From Saprospiraceae bacterium (GTDB lineage Bacteria; Bacteroidota; Bacteroidia; Chitinophagales; Saprospiraceae), in the NCBI GenBank assembly GCA_020628645.1, contig JAHDES010000016.1, positions 1-64,000 of the forward strand: 64,000 nucleotides of DNA. Direction: 5' to 3'. A program made the position numbers and the translations under genes. Positions 44,410 to 54,227 of the stretch are shown piece by piece. The notes beneath the pieces were generated by a model that did not search any database, had not been told where the DNA came from, and saw nothing but the letters and a program-made list of their open reading frames with translations. Position 1 is the first letter of the stretch; each line of letters begins with the position of its first letter.

Positions 44410-44877
44410 TCACACCAACTCCATCGCTTCCTTAATCTGCTCTGCGTGTGCTTTCGTTTTTACTTTTGTAAATACCTTCTCAATCATACCATTTTCATCA
44501 ATAATAAAAGTGGTACGATATACGCCTTCGTATTCTCGACCCATAAATTTTTTGAGTCCCCAACAGCCATAAGCTTTAATGGTTTCCAATTCTGTATCAG
44601 CAAGTAATGGAAAAGGGAAATCAAATTTTTTGATAAAATTTTGATGCTTTTTAGCACTATCGGGACTTACGCCTAATAATTCAAATCCTGCTTTTTTAAG
44701 ATCAGCATAATTATCACGTAAATTACAAGCAGCAGCTGTACAACCAGGAGTGTTATCCTTTGGGTAAAAAAATAGAATTAACTTTTTTCCTGCATAATCT
44801 GCTAAACTGATGGCTTCATTGTGTTCATTCACGCCTGAAAATGCAGGGGCTTTTTCTCCTTCTTTTAAAAATGTCAT
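44410..44877 (-). CDS. bcp: Thioredoxin-dependent thiol peroxidase (Bcp/PrxQ)
   Basis: 155 residues, normal length. The enzyme reduces hydrogen peroxide and organic peroxides using thioredoxin, in the cytosol. The peroxidatic Cys46 lies in YPKDNTPGCTAAACNLRD and the resolving Cys51 is five residues later, the Bcp arrangement. GVSPDSAKKHQNFIKKF and a YRTTFIIDENG strand follow. It is a single gene with a shared terminator. Confidence 0.95.
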   Translation of the reverse strand: MTFLKEGEKAPAFSGVNEHNEAISLADYAGKKLILFFYPKDNTPGCTAAACNLRDNYADLKKAGFELLGVSPDSAKKHQNFIKKFDFPFPLLADTELETIKAYGCWGLKKFMGREYEGVYRTTFIIDENGMIEKVFTKVKTKAHAEQIKEAMELV

Positions 44878-45026
44878 AAGGTCGTTGTATTTTTGTATTT
44901 CAATTTTTTGATAGTATGGAAACTTAAAGTATTTCCTTTTGTGTTTCTTATATGTCTTTTGTGGTTAAACCAATATCAATAAAATACTAGAATCATCCTT
45001 TTTGTTGACCTAAATCAACTTTCTTT

Positions 45027-45509
45027 TTGAAAAAAACGCGAAAATATATTTCTAAACTAGATGCGCTCAAGAAATTACAACGCTATTGTGCCTATCAAGA
45101 TCGTTGTCATAAAGAGGTACGGACGAAACTGTTGGATTTGGGAATTTATGGCGATGATTTAGAAGAAATTATTGCAGAACTCATTGCTGAAAATTTCCTC
45201 AACGAACTCCGTTTTGCTAAATCCTATGCTCGCGGAAAATTTAGAATGAAACGCTGGGGGAAAAATCGAATCAAACAAGAACTGAAATTGCGAAAACTCT
45301 CCGCTTACTGTATCAAAAAAGCCTTATTGGAAATTGAAGAAGAAGATTATTTATCTACTATTAATGATCTGATCGAAAAAAAGATCAAAGATTATAAAGA
45401 ACCCAATGAATACAAACTCAAAAACAAAATAGCACTCTACCTTATTAATAAAGGCTATGAATCATCTATTGCTTGGCAACAAATTCGTTTACGATTTCCT
45501 GCTAAATAA
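45027..45509 (+). CDS. recX: Regulatory protein RecX
   Basis: 160 residues from a TTG start. RecX binds and restrains RecA filaments. The three-helix repeats are seen: ALKKLQRYCAYQDRCHKEVR (split to AYQDRCHKEVRTKLLDLG), ELRFAKSYARGKFRMKRWGK with NRIKQELKLRKLS, and a third repeat near the end. The Bacteroidota form is normally this length. recA is not adjacent. A small hairpin CGACT-CCA-AGTCG lies after it (45535-45547). Confidence 0.9.
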   Translation: MKKTRKYISKLDALKKLQRYCAYQDRCHKEVRTKLLDLGIYGDDLEEIIAELIAENFLNELRFAKSYARGKFRMKRWGKNRIKQELKLRKLSAYCIKKALLEIEEEDYLSTINDLIEKKIKDYKEPNEYKLKNKIALYLINKGYESSIAWQQIRLRFPAK

Positions 45510-45534
45510 TGTAGTTTTCATTCACATTGTGATC

Positions 45535-45547
45535 CGACTCCAAGTCG
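45535..45547. repeat. Micro-hairpin CGACT-CCA-AGTCG
   Basis: A 5-bp stem with a 3-base loop between the convergent recX and HD genes. It belongs by style to the short hairpins at 18156, 18189, 47232 and 47283. It may help end both messages. Confidence 0.4.
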
Positions 45548-45583
45548 TCTTACGATTATTTGAATTATTTATGTTCTAAAACA

Positions 45584-46135
45584 TTAAGACTCGCCCTCCA
45601 AATCTAAAGCTGCACGATTCTCATACAGCACATCAATAATAAATTGGATATGCTCTCCAAAATCAACCTCTAATAATTCCACTCCTTTCAGTACTTCATC
45701 ACGTTCAACGCCTGCTGCAAATTTCGGATTTTTAAATTTCTTTTTCACCGATTTTACTTTTAAACCCTCCATCCGTTGTGGACGAATCAAGGCACAGGCC
45801 ACAATAAAACCTGTCAATTCATCACATGCCAATAATGCCTTGTCCAATCGAGAAATATAAGGTACACCCCATTTGGTATAATGTGCTGAAATAGCATGAG
45901 CGAGTTCCTTTTCTCCTTCTTCTTCTAACATTTTCACGATGATGTTTGGATGTTCTTCGGGATACTTTTCATAATCCGCGTCATGCAATAACCCTGCAAT
46001 AGCCCATTGATTCTCGTCTTCTCCATATTTTTTTGCATATGCCTCCATGACCATACTAACACTCCTACAATGTCGTTGAAGACTAGTATTTTCAATCATT
46101 TCTACGAAAATTTGTTCTGCTTTTGCTCGCTCCAT
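45584..46135 (-). CDS. HD-domain hydrolase
   Basis: 183 residues. The HD motif is GLLHDADYEKYPEEHPN, with the preceding His (HCRSVSMVMEAYA) and a later Asp (ACDELTGFIVACALI). It is close to the family of small HDIG-type proteins without other domains found widely in bacteria. A metal-dependent phosphohydrolase activity is likely, with unknown nucleotide substrate. The gene is divergent from the MerR-type regulator gene (140 bp apart). Confidence 0.85.
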   Translation of the reverse strand: MERAKAEQIFVEMIENTSLQRHCRSVSMVMEAYAKKYGEDENQWAIAGLLHDADYEKYPEEHPNIIVKMLEEEGEKELAHAISAHYTKWGVPYISRLDKALLACDELTGFIVACALIRPQRMEGLKVKSVKKKFKNPKFAAGVERDEVLKGVELLEVDFGEHIQFIIDVLYENRAALDLEGES

Positions 46136-46275
46136 TTGTTCAATATTGAATTATTATCTTATATTTTCAATCTATTCTGAAAGAATTAAAGCTAATCTAA
46201 ACTTTTTTTTCAAAAAGCTGTTGAAAATGATGCGGTAAAGTAGCGGAGGACGAATTTTAGCACAAAAATTATTCA

Positions 46276-47172
46276 GTGGCAGTATACTCTATAAAAGATT
46301 TGGAAAAGCTTACGGGCATCAAAGCGCATACCATTCGGATATGGGAACAGCGCTATGATATCTTGCATCCGCAACGTACGCAAACCAATATTCGCTATTA
46401 TCAAGATAATGACCTCAAGCTGCTGCTCAATATCGCTCTGCTCAATAAAAACGGCATCAAGATTTCTAAGATTGCTAAAATGACAGTCAATGAAATTGCA
46501 GAAAAAGTAGCAGCAATTTCAGAAATTAATTTTGAATACGGTACTCAACTCGATGCACTCACTATTTCGATGATTGAAATGGATGAGTATAAATTCGATC
46601 GTATTATTCGCACGAATATCCAACAATTGGGTTTTGAACGGACGATGCTAGAGGTGATACATCCTTTCTTAGATAAATTGAGTTTACTTTGGCTGACGGG
46701 ATCCATCAATCCTGTACAGGAAAACTTTATGAGTAACCTTATTCGGCAAAAGATTATTGTTGCTATAGATAATGAACCTATCGTTTCTGGATCGGATGCA
46801 CCTAAGTTCCTTTTGTATTTGCCTGAAGGCGAAACCCAAGAATTGAGTTTGCTTTTAATGCACTATCTCGTTAAATCTAGACGAAATAATGTTATTTATC
46901 TTGGTCAAAATATTACCTTGGAGGATTTACAAGATGCTTATCATATCCAAAAGCCCGATTATATTTATACGATGATTACAGAATCTTACGCCAAACAACC
47001 CGTTCAGCGGTATGTGGATCGTATATCCAAGCTTTTTCCTGATGTGAACGTTTTATTGTCAGGTTATCAGGTCATCGTTCAAAATGTAACACCTGCCCCC
47101 AATACTTCCATATTACGAAGTCTTGCAGAAACTATAGATTTTTTAAATACCCTTCAAAGTGACAATCGTTAG
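46276..47172 (+). CDS. MerR-type regulator with B12-binding-like domain lacking ligands
   Basis: 298 residues from a GTG start. The MerR DNA-binding domain is at 1-70 (YSIKDLEKLTGIKAHTIRIW, NIRYYQDNDLKLLLNI). The C-terminal part has the CarH/LitR-like architecture: a helical bundle, then a Rossmann-like domain (about 175-290). In CarH the helical part has W-x9-EH; here it is W139-x9-E149-N150, so the His is Asn. The usual HxxG-type ligand loop (GExHE in relatives) reads GETQE, with Gln188 in place of His. Cobalamin coordination is therefore probably lost. No carotenoid genes are near. Confidence 0.88.
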   Translation: MAVYSIKDLEKLTGIKAHTIRIWEQRYDILHPQRTQTNIRYYQDNDLKLLLNIALLNKNGIKISKIAKMTVNEIAEKVAAISEINFEYGTQLDALTISMIEMDEYKFDRIIRTNIQQLGFERTMLEVIHPFLDKLSLLWLTGSINPVQENFMSNLIRQKIIVAIDNEPIVSGSDAPKFLLYLPEGETQELSLLLMHYLVKSRRNNVIYLGQNITLEDLQDAYHIQKPDYIYTMITESYAKQPVQRYVDRISKLFPDVNVLLSGYQVIVQNVTPAPNTSILRSLAETIDFLNTLQSDNR

Positions 47173-47228
47173 ATTGATTCTCCACTTTTTTTCTTATTTT
47201 TCCTTTTTAATTATGTTTAGGTTTAATT

Positions 47229-47297
47229 CCCCGATGCTTGCATCGAATGAAAAAAGGAATTGCCATTTAAATGATACTCCGTATGCTTGCATCGGGG
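47229..47297. repeat. Paired ATGCTTGCATCG hairpins inside an inverted repeat
   Basis: CGATGC-TT-GCATCG (47232-47245) and ATGCTTGCATCGGGG (47283-47297) repeat the same core. The outer arms CCCCGATGC (47229-47237) and GCATCGGGG (47289-47297) pair perfectly. The two hairpins can thus form separately or as one long stem. They lie between the MerR gene and the 47406 gene. Confidence 0.6.
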
Positions 47298-47405
47298 TAG
47301 TTCATTAGTTGATTTGGAAAGCTTTGTTAAAAAGCAATTTGTATAAACGAAGTTTATCCATTTCATCATTGTTCTATATCAAAGAATTAGATTAGATTAA
47401 AACAG

Positions 47406-48773
47406 ATGGAAAACCAATTTAATAGACGGAAATTTCTCCAAACTTCCGCACTAGCAGGGGCTAGTGCTGCACTTCCTAATATCGCTTCAGCTACATCACC
47501 AAAATCAAAAACCCCCTTTCGTTCTACCATAAATATAGGTGTCATTGGAACAGGCTTACGGGGACAAAATCATATCAATCTTATTTTAAAAAGAACAGAT
47601 TGTCAACTGATCGCTATCTGTGATATTGATGATGAAATGCTTCGCCGCACTAAAAAAATGATTACCGAAGCAGGTGCTAAAATGCCTAAAATTTATAAAG
47701 CAGGAGAAAAAGACTACCTGAATTTGGTACAAGATGAATCGGTTGATGCTATTATTATCGCTACTCCATGGAGGTGGCATACAGAGATGGCAGTAGCGGC
47801 GATGCAAGCAGGTAAATATGTAGGTATGGAAGTCTGTGGCGGTTTTTCTATGGATGAATGTTGGCAACTCGTAAACACCCATGAAGCAACTGGCACGCCC
47901 TTATTTTTCCTTGAAAATGTCTGCTATCGACGCGATGTAATGGCGATTTTAAATATGGTTCGAAAAGGACTATTTGGTGAACTGATCCATTTAGAAGGAG
48001 GTTACCAACATGATCTTCGAGGCGTGAAATTTAATGATGGGATAACGCCCTACAATTCAGGAGCAGAATTTGGTGAAAAAGGTTTTAGTGAAGCACGCTG
48101 GCGTACACGGCATTCCATTCATCGAAATGGTGATTTATATCCAACACATGGCATTGGCCCAGTAGCGCAGTATTGTAATATCAATCGAGGAAATCGATTT
48201 TTGTATTTGACCTCTATGGCATCTAAAGCGAGAGGATTACACAATTATATCGTCGATCATGAGAAAGGCGGAGCCGATCATCCCAATGCAAAAATTGAGT
48301 TTCAATTAGGGGATAAAGTTACTACTTTGATTAAATGTTCCAATGGTGAAACCATCAGTTTACATCATGATACTAATTTGCCACGTCCTTATTCTTTAGG
48401 ATTTAGAGTGCAAGGTACAAAAGGAATTTGGATGGCAGTGAATAAATCGCTTCATCTTGAAGGTACAAGTCCTGCTCACCGCTGGGAAGATGCTCAAACC
48501 TACTTAGATCAATACGATCATGCGTATTGGAAAGCAGGAGCAAATAAAGCTACAGGAGCAGGACATGGCGGGATGGACTACTTTTTGATGGATGATTTTA
48601 TAAATTGTGCTAAAGAAAAGGTAGCACCACCATTTGATGTATATGATGCAGCGACATGGTTGGCAATTACGCCCCTTTCAGAACAATCTATTGCGATGGG
48701 AGGTCAACCTATGCCTTTCCCAGATTTTACAAGAGGGCGATGGATGCACCGAAAAAATACATTTGCTTTGTAA
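47406..48773 (+). CDS. Gfo/Idh/MocA-fold enzyme, GH109-like, Tat-exported
   Basis: 455 residues. The N-terminus has a twin-arginine signal (NRRKFLQTSALAGASAA), so it is exported folded, with cofactor. The Rossmann start is IGVIGTGLRGQNHINLI. ENVCYRRDVMAILNMVRKG, the long loop YPTHGIGPVAQYCNINRG and GHGGMDYFLMDDFI match the GH109 branch (alpha-N-acetylgalactosaminidase-like, NAD-dependent glycoside hydrolase). The closest role is cleavage of alpha-GalNAc from surface glycans or mucins, in the periplasm. The substrate is inference from the family. It is a single gene with a long spacer containing the 47229 hairpins. Confidence 0.88.
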   Translation: MENQFNRRKFLQTSALAGASAALPNIASATSPKSKTPFRSTINIGVIGTGLRGQNHINLILKRTDCQLIAICDIDDEMLRRTKKMITEAGAKMPKIYKAGEKDYLNLVQDESVDAIIIATPWRWHTEMAVAAMQAGKYVGMEVCGGFSMDECWQLVNTHEATGTPLFFLENVCYRRDVMAILNMVRKGLFGELIHLEGGYQHDLRGVKFNDGITPYNSGAEFGEKGFSEARWRTRHSIHRNGDLYPTHGIGPVAQYCNINRGNRFLYLTSMASKARGLHNYIVDHEKGGADHPNAKIEFQLGDKVTTLIKCSNGETISLHHDTNLPRPYSLGFRVQGTKGIWMAVNKSLHLEGTSPAHRWEDAQTYLDQYDHAYWKAGANKATGAGHGGMDYFLMDDFINCAKEKVAPPFDVYDAATWLAITPLSEQSIAMGGQPMPFPDFTRGRWMHRKNTFAL

Positions 48774-48871
48774 ATTTCAGAAGCTGTTTGAATTTAATTT
48801 TTTGAATAAAAAAGAAATTCACATTAACGTATTAAATTCAAATAGTTTCTTAGACCAATTGAACCCTTATT

Positions 48872-50341
48872 ATGCGAAAACTAAGACGATTATTATTCCG
48901 TTTATTGCTATTTGCTCTGATTATTATTATTGGTATAATGATTATCAGAACCCTGAATTTTTCATCCAAACAAATTCAAGATATTGAAGCGATAAAATTA
49001 TTTCCCTTAGAGAAAAAGAGTATCGAACATTTGGCGCAAGCCATTCAAATTCCTACTATTTCCAATAATATAGATAGCTCGGCTTATCGCAATTTTGATA
49101 CGTTATTACAGCGAACTTACCTACAAGTTCATCAAGAATTGGAACGTACTGTAATCAATGAATTTTCATATATCTATAAATGGGCAGGAACGAATCCAAG
49201 ACTCGAACCCATATTACTCATGGGCCATTCTGATGTTGTTCCTGTAGAAGAAGCTAGTCGTGATCGTTGGGATGCTGATCCCTTTGGTGGTCAAATTGAT
49301 GAAAATCTTTTATATGGACGAGGTACATTGGATGATAAAATTAATATCATTGGTATTTTAGAAGCTTGTGAAAAAATGCTTCAAGAAGGATTTGCACCTA
49401 CACGAGATATCTATTTTGCGTTTGGACATGATGAAGAAGTATTGGGTAAGTATGGGGCAAAAGCTATTGTTCAATATTTCAAAGATAATAATTTGCGCTT
49501 TGAATATGTCTTAGATGAAGGACAAATGGTACTCAATAAAGCGATGGGAGGATTGGAACAACCCTTAGCCATGATTGGGATCAGTGAAAAAGGCTATGCT
49601 ACTTTAACCTTGACTGCCCAGCTCGAAGATGGTGGGCATTCTTCGATGCCTCCTCCAGAAACAGCAGTAAGTACACTCACAAAAGCAATTAACACCTTAG
49701 TAGAGCATCCATTTCCAATGAAAGTAGATGGTGCTACTGCTGCACTTTTTGAGCATGTAGGTCCTGAAATGACCATTTTTAATAAAACACTTTTCGCCAA
49801 TTTATGGTTGACCAAAGGTTTGATCAAAAGTCAATTATCAAAAGATCCTGCCGCGAGTGCGATTATGCGTACTACAACAGCCCCAACAATGTTAAGAGGA
49901 GGCGTTAAAGAAAATGTTTTGCCCACACGTGCTTCTGCAAAAATAAATTTTAGAATCATTCCAGGGGAAACAGTAGAAAGTGTAAAAGCCTATGTAGAAG
50001 ATGTCATAAATGACAAACGTATTATTGTGCAAATAGATGATCCAGAAAATTCAACTGATCCTGCTCCTTTATCCAGTACCGATAGTTTTGGTTTTCGTGT
50101 TTTGCAACGAACGATTAAAGAAATATTTCCAGAAGCAGTAGTTGCTCCATCTTTAGTAATAGCAGCAACAGACAGTCGATATTATGTGGATGTGTCTGAT
50201 AATATTTATCGTTTTCAACCCCTTCAATTGGATCGTTCTGATTTGAAACGTTTTCATGGAATTAATGAAGCTATTAGTTTAGATAATTATCAAAAAGCAA
50301 TCAATTTCTATTATCAATTGATAAAAAATAGCAGTAAATAG
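48872..50341 (+). CDS. M20 family metallopeptidase, membrane-anchored
   Basis: 489 residues. A hydrophobic N-terminus (about 8-26) is a signal anchor. The M20 catalytic set is present: LMGHSDVVPVE (His and Asp), GRGTLDDKI, GHDEEVLGKYG (Glu pair), and later ATDSRYYV and FHGINEAISLDNY with the last His. It resembles CPS1/PM20D1-type carboxypeptidases. Dimerisation-domain residues at about 215-330 are normal. Probable role: releasing amino acids from peptides or N-acyl amino acids in the periplasm. It starts 98 bases after the previous gene. Confidence 0.92.
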   Translation: MRKLRRLLFRLLLFALIIIIGIMIIRTLNFSSKQIQDIEAIKLFPLEKKSIEHLAQAIQIPTISNNIDSSAYRNFDTLLQRTYLQVHQELERTVINEFSYIYKWAGTNPRLEPILLMGHSDVVPVEEASRDRWDADPFGGQIDENLLYGRGTLDDKINIIGILEACEKMLQEGFAPTRDIYFAFGHDEEVLGKYGAKAIVQYFKDNNLRFEYVLDEGQMVLNKAMGGLEQPLAMIGISEKGYATLTLTAQLEDGGHSSMPPPETAVSTLTKAINTLVEHPFPMKVDGATAALFEHVGPEMTIFNKTLFANLWLTKGLIKSQLSKDPAASAIMRTTTAPTMLRGGVKENVLPTRASAKINFRIIPGETVESVKAYVEDVINDKRIIVQIDDPENSTDPAPLSSTDSFGFRVLQRTIKEIFPEAVVAPSLVIAATDSRYYVDVSDNIYRFQPLQLDRSDLKRFHGINEAISLDNYQKAINFYYQLIKNSSK

Positions 50342-50458
50342 AATTTACTCCACAATGTCAGGTGTTCTACAAACCATACACTTTTAATGTTTTCTTTATA
50401 TTCATCTATATCATGTAAGTAAATATTGTCGTTACTTTGAAGAAGATATATTTGGTGA

Positions 50459-52000
50459 ATGAAAAGCATTATGCTACAGCGTATAAACATACTTTTTATC
50501 CTACTTTTAGGATATTATTACACTCTTGCGCAACTTCCCGATGGAACAATTGCTCCTGACTTTACTTTGACAGATATCAATGGAAATACTCATCAATTAA
50601 GCGATTATCTCGATGAAGGCAAAACGGTTATTTTAGAAATAGGCGCTACTTGGTGTGAACCTTGTTGGGTGTATACGCAGCAAGCTGCATTAAATGAAGT
50701 TTATTATTTGATTGGAGAAGAAGGCTTAGGCGAAACAGTGATTCTATTTATAGAAACAGAAGCCCAAAATTCCACAGATCAATTAATGGGGCAGTTAGGA
50801 TCAACGGGGACATTTATTGGAGATTTTACTTTTGGGAATTGGATAGAAGCTATTGACTATCCAATCATTGATAATGTTTCTTCTATTAATGATGCTTATA
50901 ATATTCAATATTATCCAACCATTTATAAAATTTGTCCTACAGATAGAAGTACATATTTAATGAATCAACACCTTACAGATGGTTTGTTAAATGAAGTATT
51001 AACTGCAGATTGTGCTGTTCCAAAAGTAGAGAATGACTTGGCTATTTTGAGATATACAGGAACCTCCGAAATTTGCCAAAATGATGCTATTTATTTGCCC
51101 ATTGAAATAATTAATTTGGGGGGGAATAGCATTGAAAATCCTATGATATCCATTGCAGATGAAAATGGAACACTGTTAACAGAAGAAGTACAAGATGTAT
51201 TAACTCCATTTGAACGAAGACATCTTAATTTGGGCCCTATTTTGACTAATGAACTTGATTTTTTGATAGAATTGACTGGTATAGAAGACGATCAACTAGA
51301 TAATAATCATACACTTGAAACACTTAGCTTTGCGAATCAATCATTTTCGTCTAATGTCTTTGTTGAAATACTAACAGACGAGTATGGACATGAAACGTAC
51401 TGGCAAATACAAGATTACAATGGTCAGATTTATGCTTCAGGAGGTAACGAAGCAGTAGGAATTGAGGCTGGAGGTTTTCCTTATATCAATAATCCAGATG
51501 GGGAGGGAGCTTATGCTTCTAATCAAATGTATTCGAGTGTGGTACAACTACCCACAGAAGGATGCTATGAATTTATCATTGTAGATGACTATGGCGATGG
51601 GGTATGCTGTACGTTAGGTAATGGGCATTATAAAATCTATGATGAACAAGGATGGGTATTACTAGAAGGAGGCAATTTTACCTCGAAAGAAATTCGACCT
51701 TTTTCTGTAGAGTTTGCAGCTACATCAACTAAAAAAATACCATTTTACGCTATTGAAATATATCCCAATCCAGCACAGAATACGATTAAAATTCAACGAC
51801 CACATCAATTGGAAACTATCCATGAGATAACAATTTTTGATGCTAAGGGAGATATGCAATTACAAATTAATCCGACTTTTATAAACAATTTTCAAACAAT
51901 AGATATTGATATAAAGCATCTTCCTAGTGGAATTTATTTTTGTAAAATAAATACTAAAAATCAACATAGTCAAAGTTTAAAATTTAGTATAATTCGATAG
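50459..52000 (+). CDS. T9SS-secreted thioredoxin-fold protein
   Basis: 513 residues. A signal peptide (ending TLAQ) is followed by a redoxin domain (about 30-195) with the CEPC active site in IGATWCEPCWVYTQ. The region 200-400 has CARDB/PKD-like strands (NDLAILRYTGTSEICQN and so on) and a cysteine pair VCCTLGNGHY. The C-terminal ~75 residues are a T9SS type A sorting domain (IYPNPAQNT, PSGIYFCKI). An extracellular redox role is inferred from the CxxC motif. The next protein is also a thioredoxin-fold T9SS protein, so the two may share a role. Confidence 0.85.
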   Translation: MKSIMLQRINILFILLLGYYYTLAQLPDGTIAPDFTLTDINGNTHQLSDYLDEGKTVILEIGATWCEPCWVYTQQAALNEVYYLIGEEGLGETVILFIETEAQNSTDQLMGQLGSTGTFIGDFTFGNWIEAIDYPIIDNVSSINDAYNIQYYPTIYKICPTDRSTYLMNQHLTDGLLNEVLTADCAVPKVENDLAILRYTGTSEICQNDAIYLPIEIINLGGNSIENPMISIADENGTLLTEEVQDVLTPFERRHLNLGPILTNELDFLIELTGIEDDQLDNNHTLETLSFANQSFSSNVFVEILTDEYGHETYWQIQDYNGQIYASGGNEAVGIEAGGFPYINNPDGEGAYASNQMYSSVVQLPTEGCYEFIIVDDYGDGVCCTLGNGHYKIYDEQGWVLLEGGNFTSKEIRPFSVEFAATSTKKIPFYAIEIYPNPAQNTIKIQRPHQLETIHEITIFDAKGDMQLQINPTFINNFQTIDIDIKHLPSGIYFCKINTKNQHSQSLKFSIIR

Positions 52001-52256
52001 CTATACAATGTCATCAGCTTTGCAAAACTGTATTTTAATTTATTTTCCTCAAGCAATTATCTTTTTATGAATACTTCTAAAGTATTTCTTTCGCTTCTTT
52101 TCTTGTAGTTTTATTATCTTTAGTTTCTTTTTTAATAAGTTTATAGAACATTGATTTTAATTACGCTTTAATTGTATCAAAAAAATGGATTATTTCTCTA
52201 TTTGGCGAAAATTAATCTCTCCTTGTTTGCTACGATTATAAAAAATTTTTTCACGT

Positions 52257-54188
52257 ATGAAGAAACTATTACTTTCAACTTTTGCGATTTGTCTTACTTC
52301 CTTAGTTGTAATAGGACAAACCTATTTTTCTGAAGATTTTGAAGCTGGTTTTCCAGCTGACTGGTCAATGGACGGTGGATGGGTGTATTCAGATGCTGCT
52401 GATTTCGGTAGTGCTTACTTTGCTCCAGATGAACATACTCAATTCATTGGCGTAAATGATGATGCTCTTGGAAATGGTGTTGTATCTGATGGTCGTGTAG
52501 TAACTAGCGATATTGATCTTACAGAAGCTACAGGAACGATATTATTAGAAATGGAATCTTATTTTGGAAATGGTGATTATCAAGGACTTGATGAGAGAGC
52601 TACGGTATATGCATCAACAGATGGTGGTATGAATTGGGAATTAGTAGGTGATTTAGAAGATCAAGCTGGATTCGAATGGAGAAAAGTTACGGTATTCCTT
52701 GATAATTATGCAGGTCAAGTGATTCAATTAGCATTTGACTATACAGATGGCGATCAGTGGAATTATGGCTGGGCCATTGATGATATTACTATTGGTGCAC
52801 CAACTATCGTTCGTGATGCTAGTATTGCTTTAGGAGCAGGATCTTTTATTAACGGTGGACTTATTGGTGTAGATGCTGAAGTCGCTGGTGTTATTGCAAA
52901 TGCAGCGATTGAAGAAATTACATCTATAGATGTAAACTGGAGTGATGGGACGAATACCTATACACAATCAATGACAGATATTTCTATTCCTTTTAATAGT
53001 AGTATGCCATTTACACATCCAGATGTATTTACTATCGTAGATGGAGAATCGGAAATTGATGTGTGGGTATCTAATGTAAATGGAATGGGCGATGATGATG
53101 ATACCACAAATGATGCTAGTTCGTTAAGTATCTCAGGAGTTACACCAAATCCTAATAAAGCAGTTGTAGTAGAAGAAGCTACTGGTACATGGTGTCCTTG
53201 GTGTCCACGCGGAGAAGTATTCCTTCAAGGAATGTCTGATCGTTATGGAAAGCATTTTATTGGTATCGCTGTTCACAATCAAGACCCAATGGTAAATGCA
53301 GATTATGATGGAGCACTTACATCGTTTCCTGGTTTCACAGGATTTCCTTCCGTTATTCATCAAAGAACAGAAGTGTTAGATCCTTCTGAAATAGAGATGC
53401 CATCAGTAGAGGATATGTTAGATAACCCACCAGCTATTTTAACTGTGGGAGTTGCTTATGATGAATCAACACGTGACCTTGATGTATCTGTAGATATTAA
53501 TTTCATGATGGATGTAAGTGGAGAACACCGATTAGCTGTTATCTTGACAGAAGATGGCGTCACAGGTACAGGAGCAGAATGGGGACAAGCTAATAATTAT
53601 TCTGGAGGTGGATTTGGTCCTATGGGTGGATATGAAAATTTACCAAGTACTGTACCAGCAGAGGACATGGTTTATAATCATGTTGGTCGTGAATTAATTG
53701 GTGGATATGATGGTGTAATGGGTAGTGTACCTGAAACAGCAGTGGCAGGTGATCGCCACCCTTATTTCTTTGAAACGGTAACTGTAGATGCAGGTTATAA
53801 TACTAATAATATGCATGTGATTGCACTATTATTAGATGATGATGGAGAGGTTGTCAATGCTGTTTCTTCTACTATGGAAGAAGCAATTGCGCAAGGCTTA
53901 GCATTTCCAGTTTCAGCAGAAGATGTATATCGTAATGATTTAGCAGATGTATTCCCTAATCCTGCTTCTGAAAAAGTAAATATAGAATTAGCATTAGCAA
54001 CTTCTTCAGATGTTTACGTTGAAGTTTACAATGCAGTTGGTCAGCGTGTAGCAGCAAATGATTATGGTAAAATGTCTGGAAATAATATTATTCCTTTTGA
54101 TGTAGCTAATTTTGCTAGTGGTATGTATACCATCCATATAAAATTAGATGAATCATTGATTACTAAGAAAATTTCTGTTCAACGATAA
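52257..54188 (+). CDS. T9SS-secreted Omp28-like thioredoxin-fold protein
   Basis: 643 residues. The signal peptide ends VIGQ. A MAM/choice-of-anchor J-like domain comes first (about 22-175: SEDFEAGFPADWSMDGGW, and the end WAIDDITIG). A second part at about 300-560 starts EEATGTWCPWCPRGEVF, the CPWC thioredoxin motif of Omp28-type proteins, and continues with FIGIAVHNQDPM. The last ~75 residues are a T9SS sorting domain (VFPNPASEKVN, FASGMYTIHI). It should be cell-surface bound; its partner is not known. A strong terminator follows at 54228. Confidence 0.87.
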   Translation: MKKLLLSTFAICLTSLVVIGQTYFSEDFEAGFPADWSMDGGWVYSDAADFGSAYFAPDEHTQFIGVNDDALGNGVVSDGRVVTSDIDLTEATGTILLEMESYFGNGDYQGLDERATVYASTDGGMNWELVGDLEDQAGFEWRKVTVFLDNYAGQVIQLAFDYTDGDQWNYGWAIDDITIGAPTIVRDASIALGAGSFINGGLIGVDAEVAGVIANAAIEEITSIDVNWSDGTNTYTQSMTDISIPFNSSMPFTHPDVFTIVDGESEIDVWVSNVNGMGDDDDTTNDASSLSISGVTPNPNKAVVVEEATGTWCPWCPRGEVFLQGMSDRYGKHFIGIAVHNQDPMVNADYDGALTSFPGFTGFPSVIHQRTEVLDPSEIEMPSVEDMLDNPPAILTVGVAYDESTRDLDVSVDINFMMDVSGEHRLAVILTEDGVTGTGAEWGQANNYSGGGFGPMGGYENLPSTVPAEDMVYNHVGRELIGGYDGVMGSVPETAVAGDRHPYFFETVTVDAGYNTNNMHVIALLLDDDGEVVNAVSSTMEEAIAQGLAFPVSAEDVYRNDLADVFPNPASEKVNIELALATSSDVYVEVYNAVGQRVAANDYGKMSGNNIIPFDVANFASGMYTIHIKLDESLITKKISVQR

Positions 54189-54227
54189 AATGAAATAATC
54201 AGTATTTGTTGATTACTGAAATTTTCA

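Noticed and set aside
48634-48987. 117-codon frame across the gap between the GH109-like and M20 genes
   Set aside because: It overlaps both strong coding frames, has no family sign and mixed hydrophobicity. A shadow.
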